NCBI GenBank assembly: GCA_021299855.1
Contig: JAJTEY010000016.1
Location: forward strand, 40,149 to 83,958
DNA: 43,810 bases
From: Bacteroidota bacterium
Lineage (GTDB): Bacteria; Bacteroidota; Bacteroidia; Palsa-965
Direction: 5' to 3'
Shown here: positions 26,256-35,451 of the stretch, piece by piece
Numbering within the stretch: the first letter of the stretch is position 1
Layout of the letters: each line of letters starts with the position of its first letter
Made by a program: the position numbers and the translations under genes
The notes under the pieces: model-generated
The model's database searches: none
Told to the model about the DNA's origin: nothing
The model's input: only the letters and a program-made list of their open reading frames with translations

Positions 26256-27155
26256 ATGAGCATCAGAAATTTTATCCCTACAGCCACTATTGATCAGACC
26301 GGCATAGAGGAGCGTGTAGCAAGGCTTAATTCCAGAAGCATTAAAAAAGAGAGTAAAGTGTTCGCGTTAAAAATGGCGCTGAACATGATTGATTTAACCA
26401 CGCTGGAAGGTAAAGATACTCCCGGCAAGGTGAAGCAAATGTGTTATAAAGCGATGCATCCGCACGATGCTTTACCGGGAATACCTACTGTTGCTGCAGT
26501 GTGCGTGTATCCAACTTTTGTTGCATTAGCCAAAAAGGAGTTGGGCAATTCCGGTGTTAAAGTGGCGTCAGTTGCAACCGCGTTTCCTGCAGGACAATCT
26601 TCGCGCGATATTAAACTCCGCGATACAAAAATTGCTGTAGATGCGGGTGCGGACGAGATAGATATGGTTATTTCGCGAGGTAAATTTTTGGCAGGAGAAT
26701 ATGCGTTTGTGTATGACGAAATTGCTGCAATTAAAGAAGCCTGCAAATCCTCGCGTTTGAAGGTTATTCTGGAAACGGGAGAATTAAGTACGCTCGATAA
26801 TGTACGTTTAGCCAGCGAAATTGCCATGCAGGCCGGTGCTGATTTTATTAAAACATCAACCGGAAAAATTCAACCCGCGGCAACTGCACCGGTAACTTTA
26901 GTTATGCTGGAAGCTATCCGCGATTATTATTACGAAACGGGAAGAATGGTGGGAATGAAACCCGCCGGTGGTATTTCCACTGCGAAGGCAGCGCTGCAAA
27001 ACCTGGTAATGGTAAAAGAAACGTTAGGCGCAACTTGGTTGAGCAATCTGTGGTTCCGCTTTGGCGCCAGCAGTTTAGCAAATGATGTGCTGATGCAGTT
27101 GGCCAAAGAAGCCGAAGGGCGTTATCAAAGCGGAGATTATTTTTCTAAAGACTAA
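26256..27155 (+). CDS. deoC: Deoxyribose-phosphate aldolase
   Basis: 299 aa from the ATG at 26256; a longer TTG frame from 26202 would include the promoter box and is rejected. Splits 2-deoxyribose 5-phosphate into acetaldehyde and glyceraldehyde 3-phosphate. The Schiff-base lysine is Lys199 in DFIKTSTGK, followed by the phosphate-site motif KPAGGIST; DAGADEIDMVIS is also conserved. The length fits the longer DeoC subfamily. Downstream at 15-base spacings follow two aldehyde dehydrogenase-like genes, which suggests that the aldehyde made here, or deoxyribose itself, is oxidised by their products. Confidence 0.95.
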   Translation: MSIRNFIPTATIDQTGIEERVARLNSRSIKKESKVFALKMALNMIDLTTLEGKDTPGKVKQMCYKAMHPHDALPGIPTVAAVCVYPTFVALAKKELGNSGVKVASVATAFPAGQSSRDIKLRDTKIAVDAGADEIDMVISRGKFLAGEYAFVYDEIAAIKEACKSSRLKVILETGELSTLDNVRLASEIAMQAGADFIKTSTGKIQPAATAPVTLVMLEAIRDYYYETGRMVGMKPAGGISTAKAALQNLVMVKETLGATWLSNLWFRFGASSLANDVLMQLAKEAEGRYQSGDYFSKD

Positions 27156-27170
27156 TTCGAATTATAAGTT

Positions 27171-28652
27171 ATGTCGAAACGTGTTAATAAAATTAATGTA
27201 ACTGAGCTGGATTTTTCTTCAGTTTGGAGTTATGCAGCTTCACCGGAAAGCACGGACCATATTAAGATTGCTCCACGCTATGAGCATTTCATAAATGGAG
27301 AGTTTGTGAGGCCTACATCCGGAAAATATTTCAAAACGATCAATCCAACTTCTGAAGCTGCTTTGTCTGAACTTGCACAAGGGAATGATAAGGATGTGGA
27401 TAAGGCCGTAAAAGCCGCACGTAAGGCTTATACTGAAGTGTGGAGTAAAATGTCCGGTGCTGAACGCGGAAAATATTTGTATCGTATTGCACGTATGATT
27501 CAGGAGCGTTCGCGCGAATTCGCTGTGATTGAATCCATGGATGGAGGTAAGCCGATTCGTGAATCACGTGATATCGACATTCCTCTCGTAGCAGCACATT
27601 TCTTTTATTACGCGGGCTGGGCAGATAAATTGGAGTTCGCATTTCCCGGAAAAAGCGTGGCACCGATCGGTGTGTGTGGTCAAATTATTCCATGGAATTT
27701 TCCATTGTTAATGGCTGCGTGGAAACTTGCACCTGCGTTGGCTTGCGGAAATACCGTTGTGTTAAAGCCTGCAGAAACTACTTCACTTACTGCGATGAAA
27801 CTTGCAGAAGTAATTCGTGATTGCGGATTACCGCCTGGAGTTGTGAATATTGTTACCGGTGACGGCGTCGCAGGTGCTGCGATAGTAAATCATCCGGATG
27901 TAGATAAAATTGCTTTTACAGGTTCGACAGATGTAGGAAAAATTATTCAACGAGCTACAGCAGGCACAGATAAGAGGTTGACCTTGGAATTGGGTGGTAA
28001 GGCTGCGCACATCATTTTTGATGACGCTCCGTTAGATCAAGCGGTGGAAGGGATCATCAATGGAATTTTCTTCAATCAGGGACATGTGTGCTGTGCAGGT
28101 TCGCGCCTATTTATTCAAGAAAGCGTACACGATAAAGTGATTCGTAAACTGAAGGATCGCATGAATACTCTTGTAGTGGGTGATCCGTTGGATAAAAATA
28201 CTGACGTGGGCGCAATCAATTCGGCCGAACAATTAGGGAAGATCAATCATTACTTAAAATTGGGTGTGAAGGAAGGTGCGGAAATCTGGCAAAGCTCATG
28301 TGCAATTCCTCGCAAAGGGTACTTCTGCAAACCAACATTATTTCTAAAGGCATCACAATCACATCGTATTGTTCAGGAAGAAATATTCGGACCGGTGCTT
28401 GCTGTGCAGTCGTTCCGCACTATTGAAGAAGTGATTGAAAAAGCCAACAATACACCATTTGGGTTATCTGCAGGTGTATGGACAGACAAAGGGTCGCGCA
28501 TATTCAACTTAACTACAAAATTGCGCGCAGGGGTTGTGTGGGCAAATACGTATAACAAGTTTGACCCTACTTCTCCATTTGGAGGCTACAAGGAAAGTGG
28601 CTTCGGCAGAGAAGGTGGATTGCATGGATTGAGTGCATATTTAAAGTTTTAA
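27171..28652 (+). CDS. Aldehyde dehydrogenase (NAD(P)+-dependent)
   Basis: 493 aa, full length. All catalytic parts are present: PWNFPLLMAAWKLAPAL, FTGSTDVGK for the cofactor, the general base in LELGGKAAHI, the nucleophile Cys307 in NQGHVCCAG, and EIFGPVLAV followed by NNTPFGLSAGVWT. It oxidises an aldehyde to a carboxylate. Position directly behind deoC (15 bases) points to acetaldehyde or a deoxyribose-derived aldehyde as substrate; that is inferred from context only. The first 30 residues before the usual ALDH start are an extra, hydrophilic extension. Confidence 0.95.
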   Translation: MSKRVNKINVTELDFSSVWSYAASPESTDHIKIAPRYEHFINGEFVRPTSGKYFKTINPTSEAALSELAQGNDKDVDKAVKAARKAYTEVWSKMSGAERGKYLYRIARMIQERSREFAVIESMDGGKPIRESRDIDIPLVAAHFFYYAGWADKLEFAFPGKSVAPIGVCGQIIPWNFPLLMAAWKLAPALACGNTVVLKPAETTSLTAMKLAEVIRDCGLPPGVVNIVTGDGVAGAAIVNHPDVDKIAFTGSTDVGKIIQRATAGTDKRLTLELGGKAAHIIFDDAPLDQAVEGIINGIFFNQGHVCCAGSRLFIQESVHDKVIRKLKDRMNTLVVGDPLDKNTDVGAINSAEQLGKINHYLKLGVKEGAEIWQSSCAIPRKGYFCKPTLFLKASQSHRIVQEEIFGPVLAVQSFRTIEEVIEKANNTPFGLSAGVWTDKGSRIFNLTTKLRAGVVWANTYNKFDPTSPFGGYKESGFGREGGLHGLSAYLKF

Positions 28653-28667
28653 TCGCGGTTAAATAAA

Positions 28668-29552
28668 ATGGAAAGAATAGAAGTATTAAAAACATATAAA
28701 CTGTATATCGGTGGACAGTTTCCCCGCACTGAAAGCGGTCGGTATTATGCGCTTACCAATAAGCAAGGCGCAACTATTGCGAACGTTTGTTTAGCATCGC
28801 GCAAAGATTTTCGTAATGCTGTAGTTGCCGCTCGTGGGGCTTTCGCGGGATGGAGTTCCCGAAGCGGATATAACAGAAGTCAAATTCTGTATCGCATTGC
28901 CGAGATGATGGAAGGTCGCAAACAACAGTTGGTGGACGAGTTGTTGTTGCAAGGCATTTCTAAATCATCAGCAACGAAGCAAGTTGAAACAGGTATTGAT
29001 CATTGGGTTTATTTCGCCGGATGGTGTGATAAATATCAGCAGGTTTTTAGTGCTGTGAATCCTGTGCAATCATCTCACTTTAACTTTTCTGTTCCTGAAC
29101 CTACCGGTGTTGTTGTTGCGATCGCTTCTCAAGACAGTCCGCTGGTGAGTGTAATTGATCTGATCGCCGCTGCCATTGCCGGTGGAAATACGATCATTGT
29201 ACTAGCTTCTTCAAAGTATCCATTATGTGCAATCACTTTGGGTGAAATTATTGCTACGTCGGATGTTTCCGGCGGTGTTGTTAATATACTTACCGGAAAA
29301 CCGGAAGAACTGCTGGGTCAATTTGCATCACACATGGATGTAAATGCGTTGGTATTGCCTGAAATTGCTAATGACTTGCTGACGAAGGCGAAGTTAGAGG
29401 GAGCGAATAATGTAAAGCGTGTTCACCACTACAAGAATACAAACTGGGAGCGTGGCGATTTTTTGCAGCCATACCCAATCATGGATTTACAAGAGATTAA
29501 AACTACATGGCATCCGATTGAACAGATTGGAAGTTCAGGTTCCAAATATTAA
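28668..29552 (+). CDS. Half-length aldehyde dehydrogenase-like protein lacking the catalytic domain
   Basis: 294 aa. It aligns by eye to the N-terminal cofactor-binding half of an ALDH (LYIGGQFPRTESGRYY, then AFAGWSSRSGYNRSQILYRIAEMM, and AAAIAGGNTIIVLAS). The PWN motif has become SQDSP, and there is no ELGGK base and no catalytic cysteine. The remaining C-terminal half is absent from the following DNA, because cysQ starts 2 bases after the stop, so this is not a frameshift. It is probably a partner subunit or pseudoenzyme for the full ALDH upstream. Pairs of ALDH genes behind deoC also occur in other bacteria, which suggests a kept role. Confidence 0.8.
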   Translation: MERIEVLKTYKLYIGGQFPRTESGRYYALTNKQGATIANVCLASRKDFRNAVVAARGAFAGWSSRSGYNRSQILYRIAEMMEGRKQQLVDELLLQGISKSSATKQVETGIDHWVYFAGWCDKYQQVFSAVNPVQSSHFNFSVPEPTGVVVAIASQDSPLVSVIDLIAAAIAGGNTIIVLASSKYPLCAITLGEIIATSDVSGGVVNILTGKPEELLGQFASHMDVNALVLPEIANDLLTKAKLEGANNVKRVHHYKNTNWERGDFLQPYPIMDLQEIKTTWHPIEQIGSSGSKY

Positions 29553-29554
29553 CT

Positions 29555-30400
29555 ATGAACGAATTGATAGAAGTTGCCTTTAAAGCGGCTTTGCAGGGCG
29601 GTGCAGCTATTCTTAACGTATACGGTAGTGAAGACTTTGATATTGAAATCAAAGGGGACAACTCTCCGTTAACAAGGGCGGATCGTGCAGCAAACGATTG
29701 TATTACAGCGGTGTTGTCCGGAACGAAAATTCCTATTATCAGCGAAGAGGATGTCCGTAATCATACTTTCGAAGAGCGCGAAAACTGGACCCAATGCTGG
29801 ATTGTAGATCCTTTGGACGGTACGAAGGAGTTTATTAAACGTAACGGAGAGTTTACCGTGAACATTGCTTTAGTAGTTAACGGGAAAGCAGAGTGTGGTG
29901 TTATTTACGTTCCGGCAACTGATACGCTGTATTACGGGGGCTCATCAATAGGAAGCTTTCGTGTTGATGATGCGTCAACCATAAAGATCAATGACATTAT
30001 ACGCGCAGCACGTAAACTGCCGCTTCAGGATAAGCCATCAGGATTCCATGTTGTAGGAAGTCGATCACACGGATCCGCAGAAACAGAAAATTTTATTAGC
30101 AGATTACGTCAGGAGTTCGGTGAAACCTCATTCGTTGCAGCGGGCAGCTCACTCAAATTTTGTTTAGTTGCCGAAGGGAAGGCTCATTTGTATCCGCGAT
30201 TTGCACCCACAATGGAATGGGACACGGCGGCGGGCCAGGCCATTGCGGAAGCGGCAGGATGCACCGTGATGGTGTGGCCTTTGCAGCAGCCGCTGCGTTA
30301 TAACAGACGCGATTTAACCAATCCGTGGTTTTTAGTAAGTGCGCCCGGTGTGGAAGTGATGCACTTAAGCGAATTACCTGCAGAGGAGGACGTTAACTAA
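29555..30400 (+). CDS. cysQ: 3'(2'),5'-bisphosphate nucleotidase
   Basis: 281 aa, inositol monophosphatase fold. Removes the 3'-phosphate of PAP (or PAPS), which clears the by-product of PAPS use. Metal-site motifs are EED (around residue 65-67), DPLDGTKEFIKRNGEFTVNI, and WDTAAGQAIAEAAG. It follows the ALDH-like gene by 2 bases and precedes gmd by 18, on the strand opposite to cysCDN. It thus completes the PAPS cycle in the neighbourhood without sharing the cysteine attenuator. Confidence 0.93.
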   Translation: MNELIEVAFKAALQGGAAILNVYGSEDFDIEIKGDNSPLTRADRAANDCITAVLSGTKIPIISEEDVRNHTFEERENWTQCWIVDPLDGTKEFIKRNGEFTVNIALVVNGKAECGVIYVPATDTLYYGGSSIGSFRVDDASTIKINDIIRAARKLPLQDKPSGFHVVGSRSHGSAETENFISRLRQEFGETSFVAAGSSLKFCLVAEGKAHLYPRFAPTMEWDTAAGQAIAEAAGCTVMVWPLQQPLRYNRRDLTNPWFLVSAPGVEVMHLSELPAEEDVN

Positions 30401-30418
30401 AATTTATATCTCAATAGT

Positions 30419-31507
30419 ATGTCAAAAGTTGCGTTAATAACAGGAATTACCGGGCAAGACGGCGCGTATTTAGCGGAGTTCCTTCTAAATAAAGGTTATA
30501 CTGTACATGGTGTTAAGCGACGTAGTTCTCTTTTCAATACTCATCGTATTGATCATTTGTACCACGATCCGCACGATAAAGGTGTGCCCTTTTATTTGCA
30601 TTACGGTGACTTGACAGATTCAACTAATTTGATTCGTATCGTGCAAGAAGTACAGCCGGATGAAATTTATAATCTCGCTGCACAATCGCACGTGAAAGTT
30701 TCTTTCGAAACTCCTGAGTATACAGCAAATGCTGATGCAATCGGAGCGTTGCGTATTCTTGAAGCGATTCGTATTCTGAAGTTGGAAAATAAAACACGTT
30801 TCTATCAGGCATCAACTTCCGAATTATATGGATTGGTGCAGGAAGTTCCACAGCGAGAAACCACGCCTTTTTATCCGAGAAGTCCATACGGTGTTGCGAA
30901 GTTGTACGCTTTCTGGATTACTAAAAATTATCGTGAAGCTTACGGAATGTATGCGTGCAATGGAATTTTGTTTAATCACGAAAGTCCTATTCGAGGCGAA
31001 ACATTTGTAACTCGGAAAATCACGCGTGCTGCCGCACGTATAGTATTGGGCTTACAAAAAAAGTTATACCTCGGAAATCTTGATGCGGAGCGTGATTGGG
31101 GGCATGCGCGCGATTATGTGGAAGGAATGTGGTTGATGTTGCAGCAAAAAACTGCGGACGATTTCGTACTGGCTACCGGAAAGAAAATTACGGTACGTCA
31201 GTTTGTGGAATGGTCTTTTAAGCATGTAGGTATTGAGCTGTTGTGGGAAGGATCTGGGGCGGACGAAAAAGGGTTGAACGCTGCGACCAAAGAAGTGTTG
31301 GTAGAAGTGGATCCGAAATACTTCCGTCCTGCAGAAGTGGATCTTCTGGTGGGTGATGCAACGAAAGCAAAACAAATTTTGGGTTGGGAAGCACAGACAT
31401 CGGTGGAAGAGTTGTGTAAGGAAATGGTAACGGAAGACATGAAATTGTTTAGTAAAGACAAATACTTGATGGAGGGTGGCCATAGTATTAATCAATTTCA
31501 TGAATAA
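30419..31507 (+). CDS. gmd: GDP-mannose 4,6-dehydratase
   Basis: 362 aa, SDR family. Converts GDP-D-mannose to GDP-4-keto-6-deoxymannose, the first step to GDP-L-fucose. Visible: [15 protein letters not shown] (NADP site), [27 protein letters not shown], the Y-x3-K pair in [12 protein letters not shown] and the [14 protein letters not shown] stretch. It is followed 5 bases later by fcl, the next enzyme, which makes the pathway assignment firm. Confidence 0.97.
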   Translation: MSKVALITGITGQDGAYLAEFLLNKGYTVHGVKRRSSLFNTHRIDHLYHDPHDKGVPFYLHYGDLTDSTNLIRIVQEVQPDEIYNLAAQSHVKVSFETPEYTANADAIGALRILEAIRILKLENKTRFYQASTSELYGLVQEVPQRETTPFYPRSPYGVAKLYAFWITKNYREAYGMYACNGILFNHESPIRGETFVTRKITRAAARIVLGLQKKLYLGNLDAERDWGHARDYVEGMWLMLQQKTADDFVLATGKKITVRQFVEWSFKHVGIELLWEGSGADEKGLNAATKEVLVEVDPKYFRPAEVDLLVGDATKAKQILGWEAQTSVEELCKEMVTEDMKLFSKDKYLMEGGHSINQFHE

Positions 31508-31512
31508 GAATC

Positions 31513-32478
31513 ATGGATAAGTCGACAAAAATTTATGAGGCAGGTCATCGTGGAATGGCGGGATCAGCTATTGTGCGGAATTTAAATAAGCGCGGTTATA
31601 ATAATATTTTGGTGCGTACATCCAAAGAATTGGATTTGCGAAATCAACAGGCGGTGTTTGATTTTTTTGCGCAGGAAAAACCGGAATACGTTTTTTTAGC
31701 TGCTGCTAAAGTTGGTGGCATTCTCGCGAACAATACTTACAAGGCTTCGTTTCTATATGATAACATCATGATTCAGTCGAATGCGATTGAAGCTTCGCGT
31801 GTTCATGGGGTAAAGAAATTATTGTTTCTGGGGTCAACATGTATTTACCCAAAGATGGCGCCTCAGCCACTTAAAGAAGAATATTTGTTAACCGGTGCGT
31901 TAGAACCAACCAATGAGCCGTACGCCATAGCGAAGATTGCAGGAATCAAAATGTGTGATGCTTTCAGGCATCAGTACGGTTGCAATTTCGTTTCGGTAAT
32001 GCCAACTAATTTATACGGCCCAAATGACAATTACGATCTACATAATTCACACGTTTTGCCTGCCTTGTTGCGCAAATTTCACACAGCGAAGGTGCAACAG
32101 GCTAGTCATGTGGAGATATGGGGAACCGGATCACCATTACGCGAATTCCTTCATGTAGATGATATGGCTGATGCCTGTGTGCATGTGATGTTGAACTGGA
32201 ATGATTACGGATTTGTGAATTTGGGTACAGGAGTAGATATCAGCATCAAGGATCTGGCGTTAGCAGTGAAAGACGTGGTGGGCTTTGAAGGCGAATTAAA
32301 GTTTGACACAAGCAAGCCGGATGGAACACCACGTAAACTGACAGACGTAACGCGTCTGCATAGTTTGGGCTGGAAGCATAGTATAGAATTGCGCGACGGA
32401 ATTGCAGCTGTATACAGTGAGGTTAAAGATCTCTTTGATCAGGAACTAAAGGGTAATCACGTTTTACGCGAAGCATGA
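31513..32478 (+). CDS. fcl: GDP-L-fucose synthase
   Basis: 321 aa. 3,5-epimerase and 4-reductase turning GDP-4-keto-6-deoxymannose into GDP-L-fucose. Motifs: [13 protein letters not shown] (dinucleotide site), [20 protein letters not shown], and the Tyr-x3-Lys in [10 protein letters not shown]. The last codon overlaps the ATG of the following barrel gene (ATGA), so the fucose enzymes and the surface protein are translationally coupled. GDP-fucose is therefore probably used in a cell-surface glycan. Confidence 0.97.
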   Translation: MDKSTKIYEAGHRGMAGSAIVRNLNKRGYNNILVRTSKELDLRNQQAVFDFFAQEKPEYVFLAAAKVGGILANNTYKASFLYDNIMIQSNAIEASRVHGVKKLLFLGSTCIYPKMAPQPLKEEYLLTGALEPTNEPYAIAKIAGIKMCDAFRHQYGCNFVSVMPTNLYGPNDNYDLHNSHVLPALLRKFHTAKVQQASHVEIWGTGSPLREFLHVDDMADACVHVMLNWNDYGFVNLGTGVDISIKDLALAVKDVVGFEGELKFDTSKPDGTPRKLTDVTRLHSLGWKHSIELRDGIAAVYSEVKDLFDQELKGNHVLREA

Positions 32479-34220
32479 TACGTATATTCATAACCGCGGT
32501 TATTATTTGTTGGCAAATTGCTGTGGTGGCCCAACAGTCAAACGTGCCGTTGAATTATGAGTGGCTTCAGGAGACGGAAGCCAAGATGGTGGAACACCGC
32601 GGTTTTAATTTGTCTGTGGGGCTGATGAACTACAGTGCGGATACCTCACTTTCTTCACTGTACGATAGTTTGTTTTACACCCCTAAACGCAGTGACGAAG
32701 TCACGATCGCATATCCGATACATTCAGGAATGCGCCCATGGTTGGAGCAAGGGCAAGCGTTGAGGCACAATGTCAGCGCGCATAACACGTTTCAGAGACG
32801 TACGACATACAACAAAACATTCGGTTCGTGGGTGAAGCAATATTATTCGTGGGGAAGTTTATTACAAGTGGAAAAACCGGCAACGTATAACACGCCATTG
32901 TTTCGCTTGTACATCAATCCGCTAATTCATGCGCAGAGCACGACGCTGTTAAACGATACGTCCACAGAGCGACTATATATTAATACACGTGGATTTACTG
33001 CTCGAGGAGACATCGGGACTAAGATTTCGTTTGAAACAACGTTCCTGGAGAATCAAGCATTTTTACCGGCGTACCAGGATTCTTTCGCGCTGCAATATGG
33101 CGTAATTCCCGGGCAAGGACGTTGGAAGCGTTTTAAGCAAACCGGATATGATTATGCTTCTGCATTTGGAACATTGTCCTATTCACCGTTCAGATTATTA
33201 AATATTCAATTCGGTAACGATAAGTTGTTTGTAGGTGATGGAATTCGCTCACTGCTGTGGTCCGATCGCGCTTTCAATTTTCCGCACGCACGCATTACGC
33301 TTTGGTCCGATGCCTCCCGTATTGTGCAATACACGATGGTGTACGCTTCGTTAATGAATCTTACCGCGGGTGGAGTTACAACACCTCCGGGAACAGAACG
33401 ATTATTCCAAAAGAAACCTGCCGCTTTTCAACACTTGTCTTTGCGTATTGGTCGTACTGGTCAGATCGGTTTGTTTCAAGGTTTAATTTGGAATAGAACC
33501 GACAGCACGAATCGTCAGTCGTTAAATTTCCATTACTTCAATCCTGTTATATTCAGCAGTCTGCCTGCTTTTGGTTTAGGTGATACGGTTAATTATTTAA
33601 TCGGGGCCAATTATCGTTTCAATATTATTAAACGTATCAGTCTCTACGGACAGTTTATGCTGGATGAATTCAGCGGTAGTAAGCAGGTGCGTTCCAAAGG
33701 CGGATTGCAAGTCGGTTTAAAATATTTCAACGCGTTTTTTATTCCACACCTACACGTACAAGTAGAATACAATCAGGTGAGACCATTTACGTACAGCAGC
33801 CGCGATTCGTTGCAGGCATGGACACATTACAACCAATCTATTGCGCATCCGCTCGGTGCGAATTTTAAGGAGTGGTTGGTGGCGTTGCAATACAAAGTAG
33901 GCCCTGTATTTTTACACGCGCGATATAGTTCAGCAGTAATTGGTGTTAATGGATTAAATATCAATCACGGACAGAATCCGTTTTGGTCCGATAATTTCCC
34001 GGGATCCGCAGGGCCTTACACCATTGGCTCCGGCGTAAACGGAAAACTGGTTAATGCAGATGTACAGTTGGGCATGGTATTCAATCAGGCTACGAATTTG
34101 AATTTGTCCGTTGGTTACAATTATCGTAACCGCACCTATGGAAGTTTGGAACAAAATACCGGAATGATTTACGTTACATTCCGTACTACTTTGTTCAATT
34201 TCGGTCACGATTACTTTTGA
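32475..34220 (+). CDS. RemB/Wzi-like outer-membrane protein (first copy)
   Basis: 581 aa with a signal peptide ([17 protein letters not shown]) and a barrel-like C-terminal two thirds. It shares aligned segments with the protein at 35451: [58 protein letters not shown], then [13 protein letters not shown]. These fit the capsule assembly Wzi family, which in Bacteroidota includes the gliding-associated protein RemB. Overlap with fcl and position before wecA suggest a role in anchoring or exporting surface polysaccharide. The exact role cannot be decided between capsule attachment and gliding. Confidence 0.78.
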   Translation: MIRIFITAVIICWQIAVVAQQSNVPLNYEWLQETEAKMVEHRGFNLSVGLMNYSADTSLSSLYDSLFYTPKRSDEVTIAYPIHSGMRPWLEQGQALRHNVSAHNTFQRRTTYNKTFGSWVKQYYSWGSLLQVEKPATYNTPLFRLYINPLIHAQSTTLLNDTSTERLYINTRGFTARGDIGTKISFETTFLENQAFLPAYQDSFALQYGVIPGQGRWKRFKQTGYDYASAFGTLSYSPFRLLNIQFGNDKLFVGDGIRSLLWSDRAFNFPHARITLWSDASRIVQYTMVYASLMNLTAGGVTTPPGTERLFQKKPAAFQHLSLRIGRTGQIGLFQGLIWNRTDSTNRQSLNFHYFNPVIFSSLPAFGLGDTVNYLIGANYRFNIIKRISLYGQFMLDEFSGSKQVRSKGGLQVGLKYFNAFFIPHLHVQVEYNQVRPFTYSSRDSLQAWTHYNQSIAHPLGANFKEWLVALQYKVGPVFLHARYSSAVIGVNGLNINHGQNPFWSDNFPGSAGPYTIGSGVNGKLVNADVQLGMVFNQATNLNLSVGYNYRNRTYGSLEQNTGMIYVTFRTTLFNFGHDYF

Positions 34221-34254
34221 TTTGCAACCTTTATCGTCCATTTTCGTACATTTG
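34221..34254 (+). promoter_or_regulatory. Promoter for the wecA-type gene
   Basis: TTTG at 34221-34224 and TACATTTG at 34247-34254, with 22 bases between them, slightly longer than the usual 19-21. Transcription would start near 34260, giving a leader of about 64 bases. Confidence 0.55.
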
Positions 34255-34268
34255 TAGACAAGTTGTTG

Positions 34269-34292
34269 AAATCAACGCCATTCTGTTGATTT
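34269..34292 (+). other. Hairpin in the leader of the wecA-type gene
   Basis: AAATCAAC (34269-34276) pairs with GTTGATTT (34285-34292) around an 8-base loop. Only a short T-run follows, so it is a weak terminator at best. It lies just after the predicted transcription start and may be a leader structure. Confidence 0.4.
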
Positions 34293-34323
34293 TACAGCCA
34301 CCTAACGCTATCTAACACGATCT

Positions 34324-35451
34324 ATGGGATTATTGTTGCTCGCTGTAATAACCTCCTTTGCTGTGGTTTTGCTATCGACCCCTTCGGTGATTCGTGTAGC
34401 CTTTCTGAAGCGTTTGTTTGATGAGCCTGGTGAAGAACGGAAACTCCATAAGCGAATTACACCTACCATCGGCGGTATCATGATTTTTGCCGGGACCATT
34501 TTTGCATTTGCGTTATGGTTTCCCTGGAATCATGAAAATCAGGAGCAATTGCAATCGTGGGTTCGGGAATTCCAATTTATTGTGGCAACGTCATTAATCC
34601 TGTTTTTCGTTGGTATCAAAGATGATATTATTGGAACGGCGCCTATCAAGAAACTAGCTGCGCAAATTATAGTGGCGTTAATGTTGGTGCTCATGGCGGA
34701 AATCAGAATTCGCAGTTTGCACGGACTTTTCTTGGTGCAGGAAATTCCTTTGTGGGCGAGTATTTTCTTGTCCCTGTTCACGATAATCGTTATAACGAAT
34801 TCGTTTAACCTGATTGATGGCGTCGATGGACTCGCCTCAGGTGTGGGTTTAATTGGCGCTATTTGTTTCGGGGTATTGTTCTATCTCGGCGGCGATTTAA
34901 TGATGAGCATATTAGCATTCGCACTGGCAGGATCATTAGCTGCGTTTTTGGTGTTCAACTTTTCACCTGCAAAAATTTTTATGGGCGATTCAGGCTCACT
35001 GACCATTGGCTTATTCATGTCGATTCTTGCTATTCGTTACGTCGAATTTAAACCTGTTGCAACTGCCCCCGAATGGCTCACATATACGACAAATCCTGTA
35101 GTTGTAATGGCGTTATTAGCTTATGCATTAACGGATACCTTGCGCATATTTATTTATCGCGCAATCAAAGGCTTATCTCCGTTTTCTGCAGACCGAAACC
35201 ACTTGCATCACCTGCTCGTGGATAGCGGTTTCTCTCACGCGGCAGCGGTTGTCAGCATTTATGTTTCGATGTGTATTGTAATAGCTGTCGCTGTATTAAC
35301 AAGCCCATTAGACCATACTTTAGGCTTCGCAATTACGGGAGGAACGGTGGTTGTGTTTATCTTCATACCGGTGCTTATTAAGCGCAGATTTGTAAAGAAA
35401 AACGGAAACCAATCTAAAACACGTCGGCTCGACCCGATGGAAGCAGCATAA
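34324..35451 (+). CDS. Undecaprenyl-phosphate N-acetylaminosugar-1-phosphate transferase, WecA/TagO type
   Basis: 375 aa with about 11 membrane segments. Transfers a sugar-1-phosphate (usually GlcNAc) from a UDP-sugar to undecaprenyl phosphate, the first step of O-antigen, capsule or teichoic acid-like glycans. Motifs of the MraY/WecA superfamily: GIKDDIIG, NSFNLIDGVDGLASG, FMGDSGSLTIG and the cytosolic HLHH. It lies between two paralogous RemB/Wzi-like genes and overlaps the second by one base (TAATG), and it has its own promoter. The sugar used cannot be told from the sequence. Confidence 0.93.
   Translation: MGLLLLAVITSFAVVLLSTPSVIRVAFLKRLFDEPGEERKLHKRITPTIGGIMIFAGTIFAFALWFPWNHENQEQLQSWVREFQFIVATSLILFFVGIKDDIIGTAPIKKLAAQIIVALMLVLMAEIRIRSLHGLFLVQEIPLWASIFLSLFTIIVITNSFNLIDGVDGLASGVGLIGAICFGVLFYLGGDLMMSILAFALAGSLAAFLVFNFSPAKIFMGDSGSLTIGLFMSILAIRYVEFKPVATAPEWLTYTTNPVVVMALLAYALTDTLRIFIYRAIKGLSPFSADRNHLHHLLVDSGFSHAAAVVSIYVSMCIVIAVAVLTSPLDHTLGFAITGGTVVVFIFIPVLIKRRFVKKNGNQSKTRRLDPMEAA

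Noticed and set aside
28652-29560. Second ALDH as a frameshifted full-length gene
   Set aside because: No continuation of ALDH sequence in any frame after the stop; cysQ begins 2 bases later.
31064-31501. 145-aa minus-strand frame inside gmd
   Set aside because: Antisense to well-conserved gmd codons; composition (His, Phe, Gln rich) is typical of a shadow frame.
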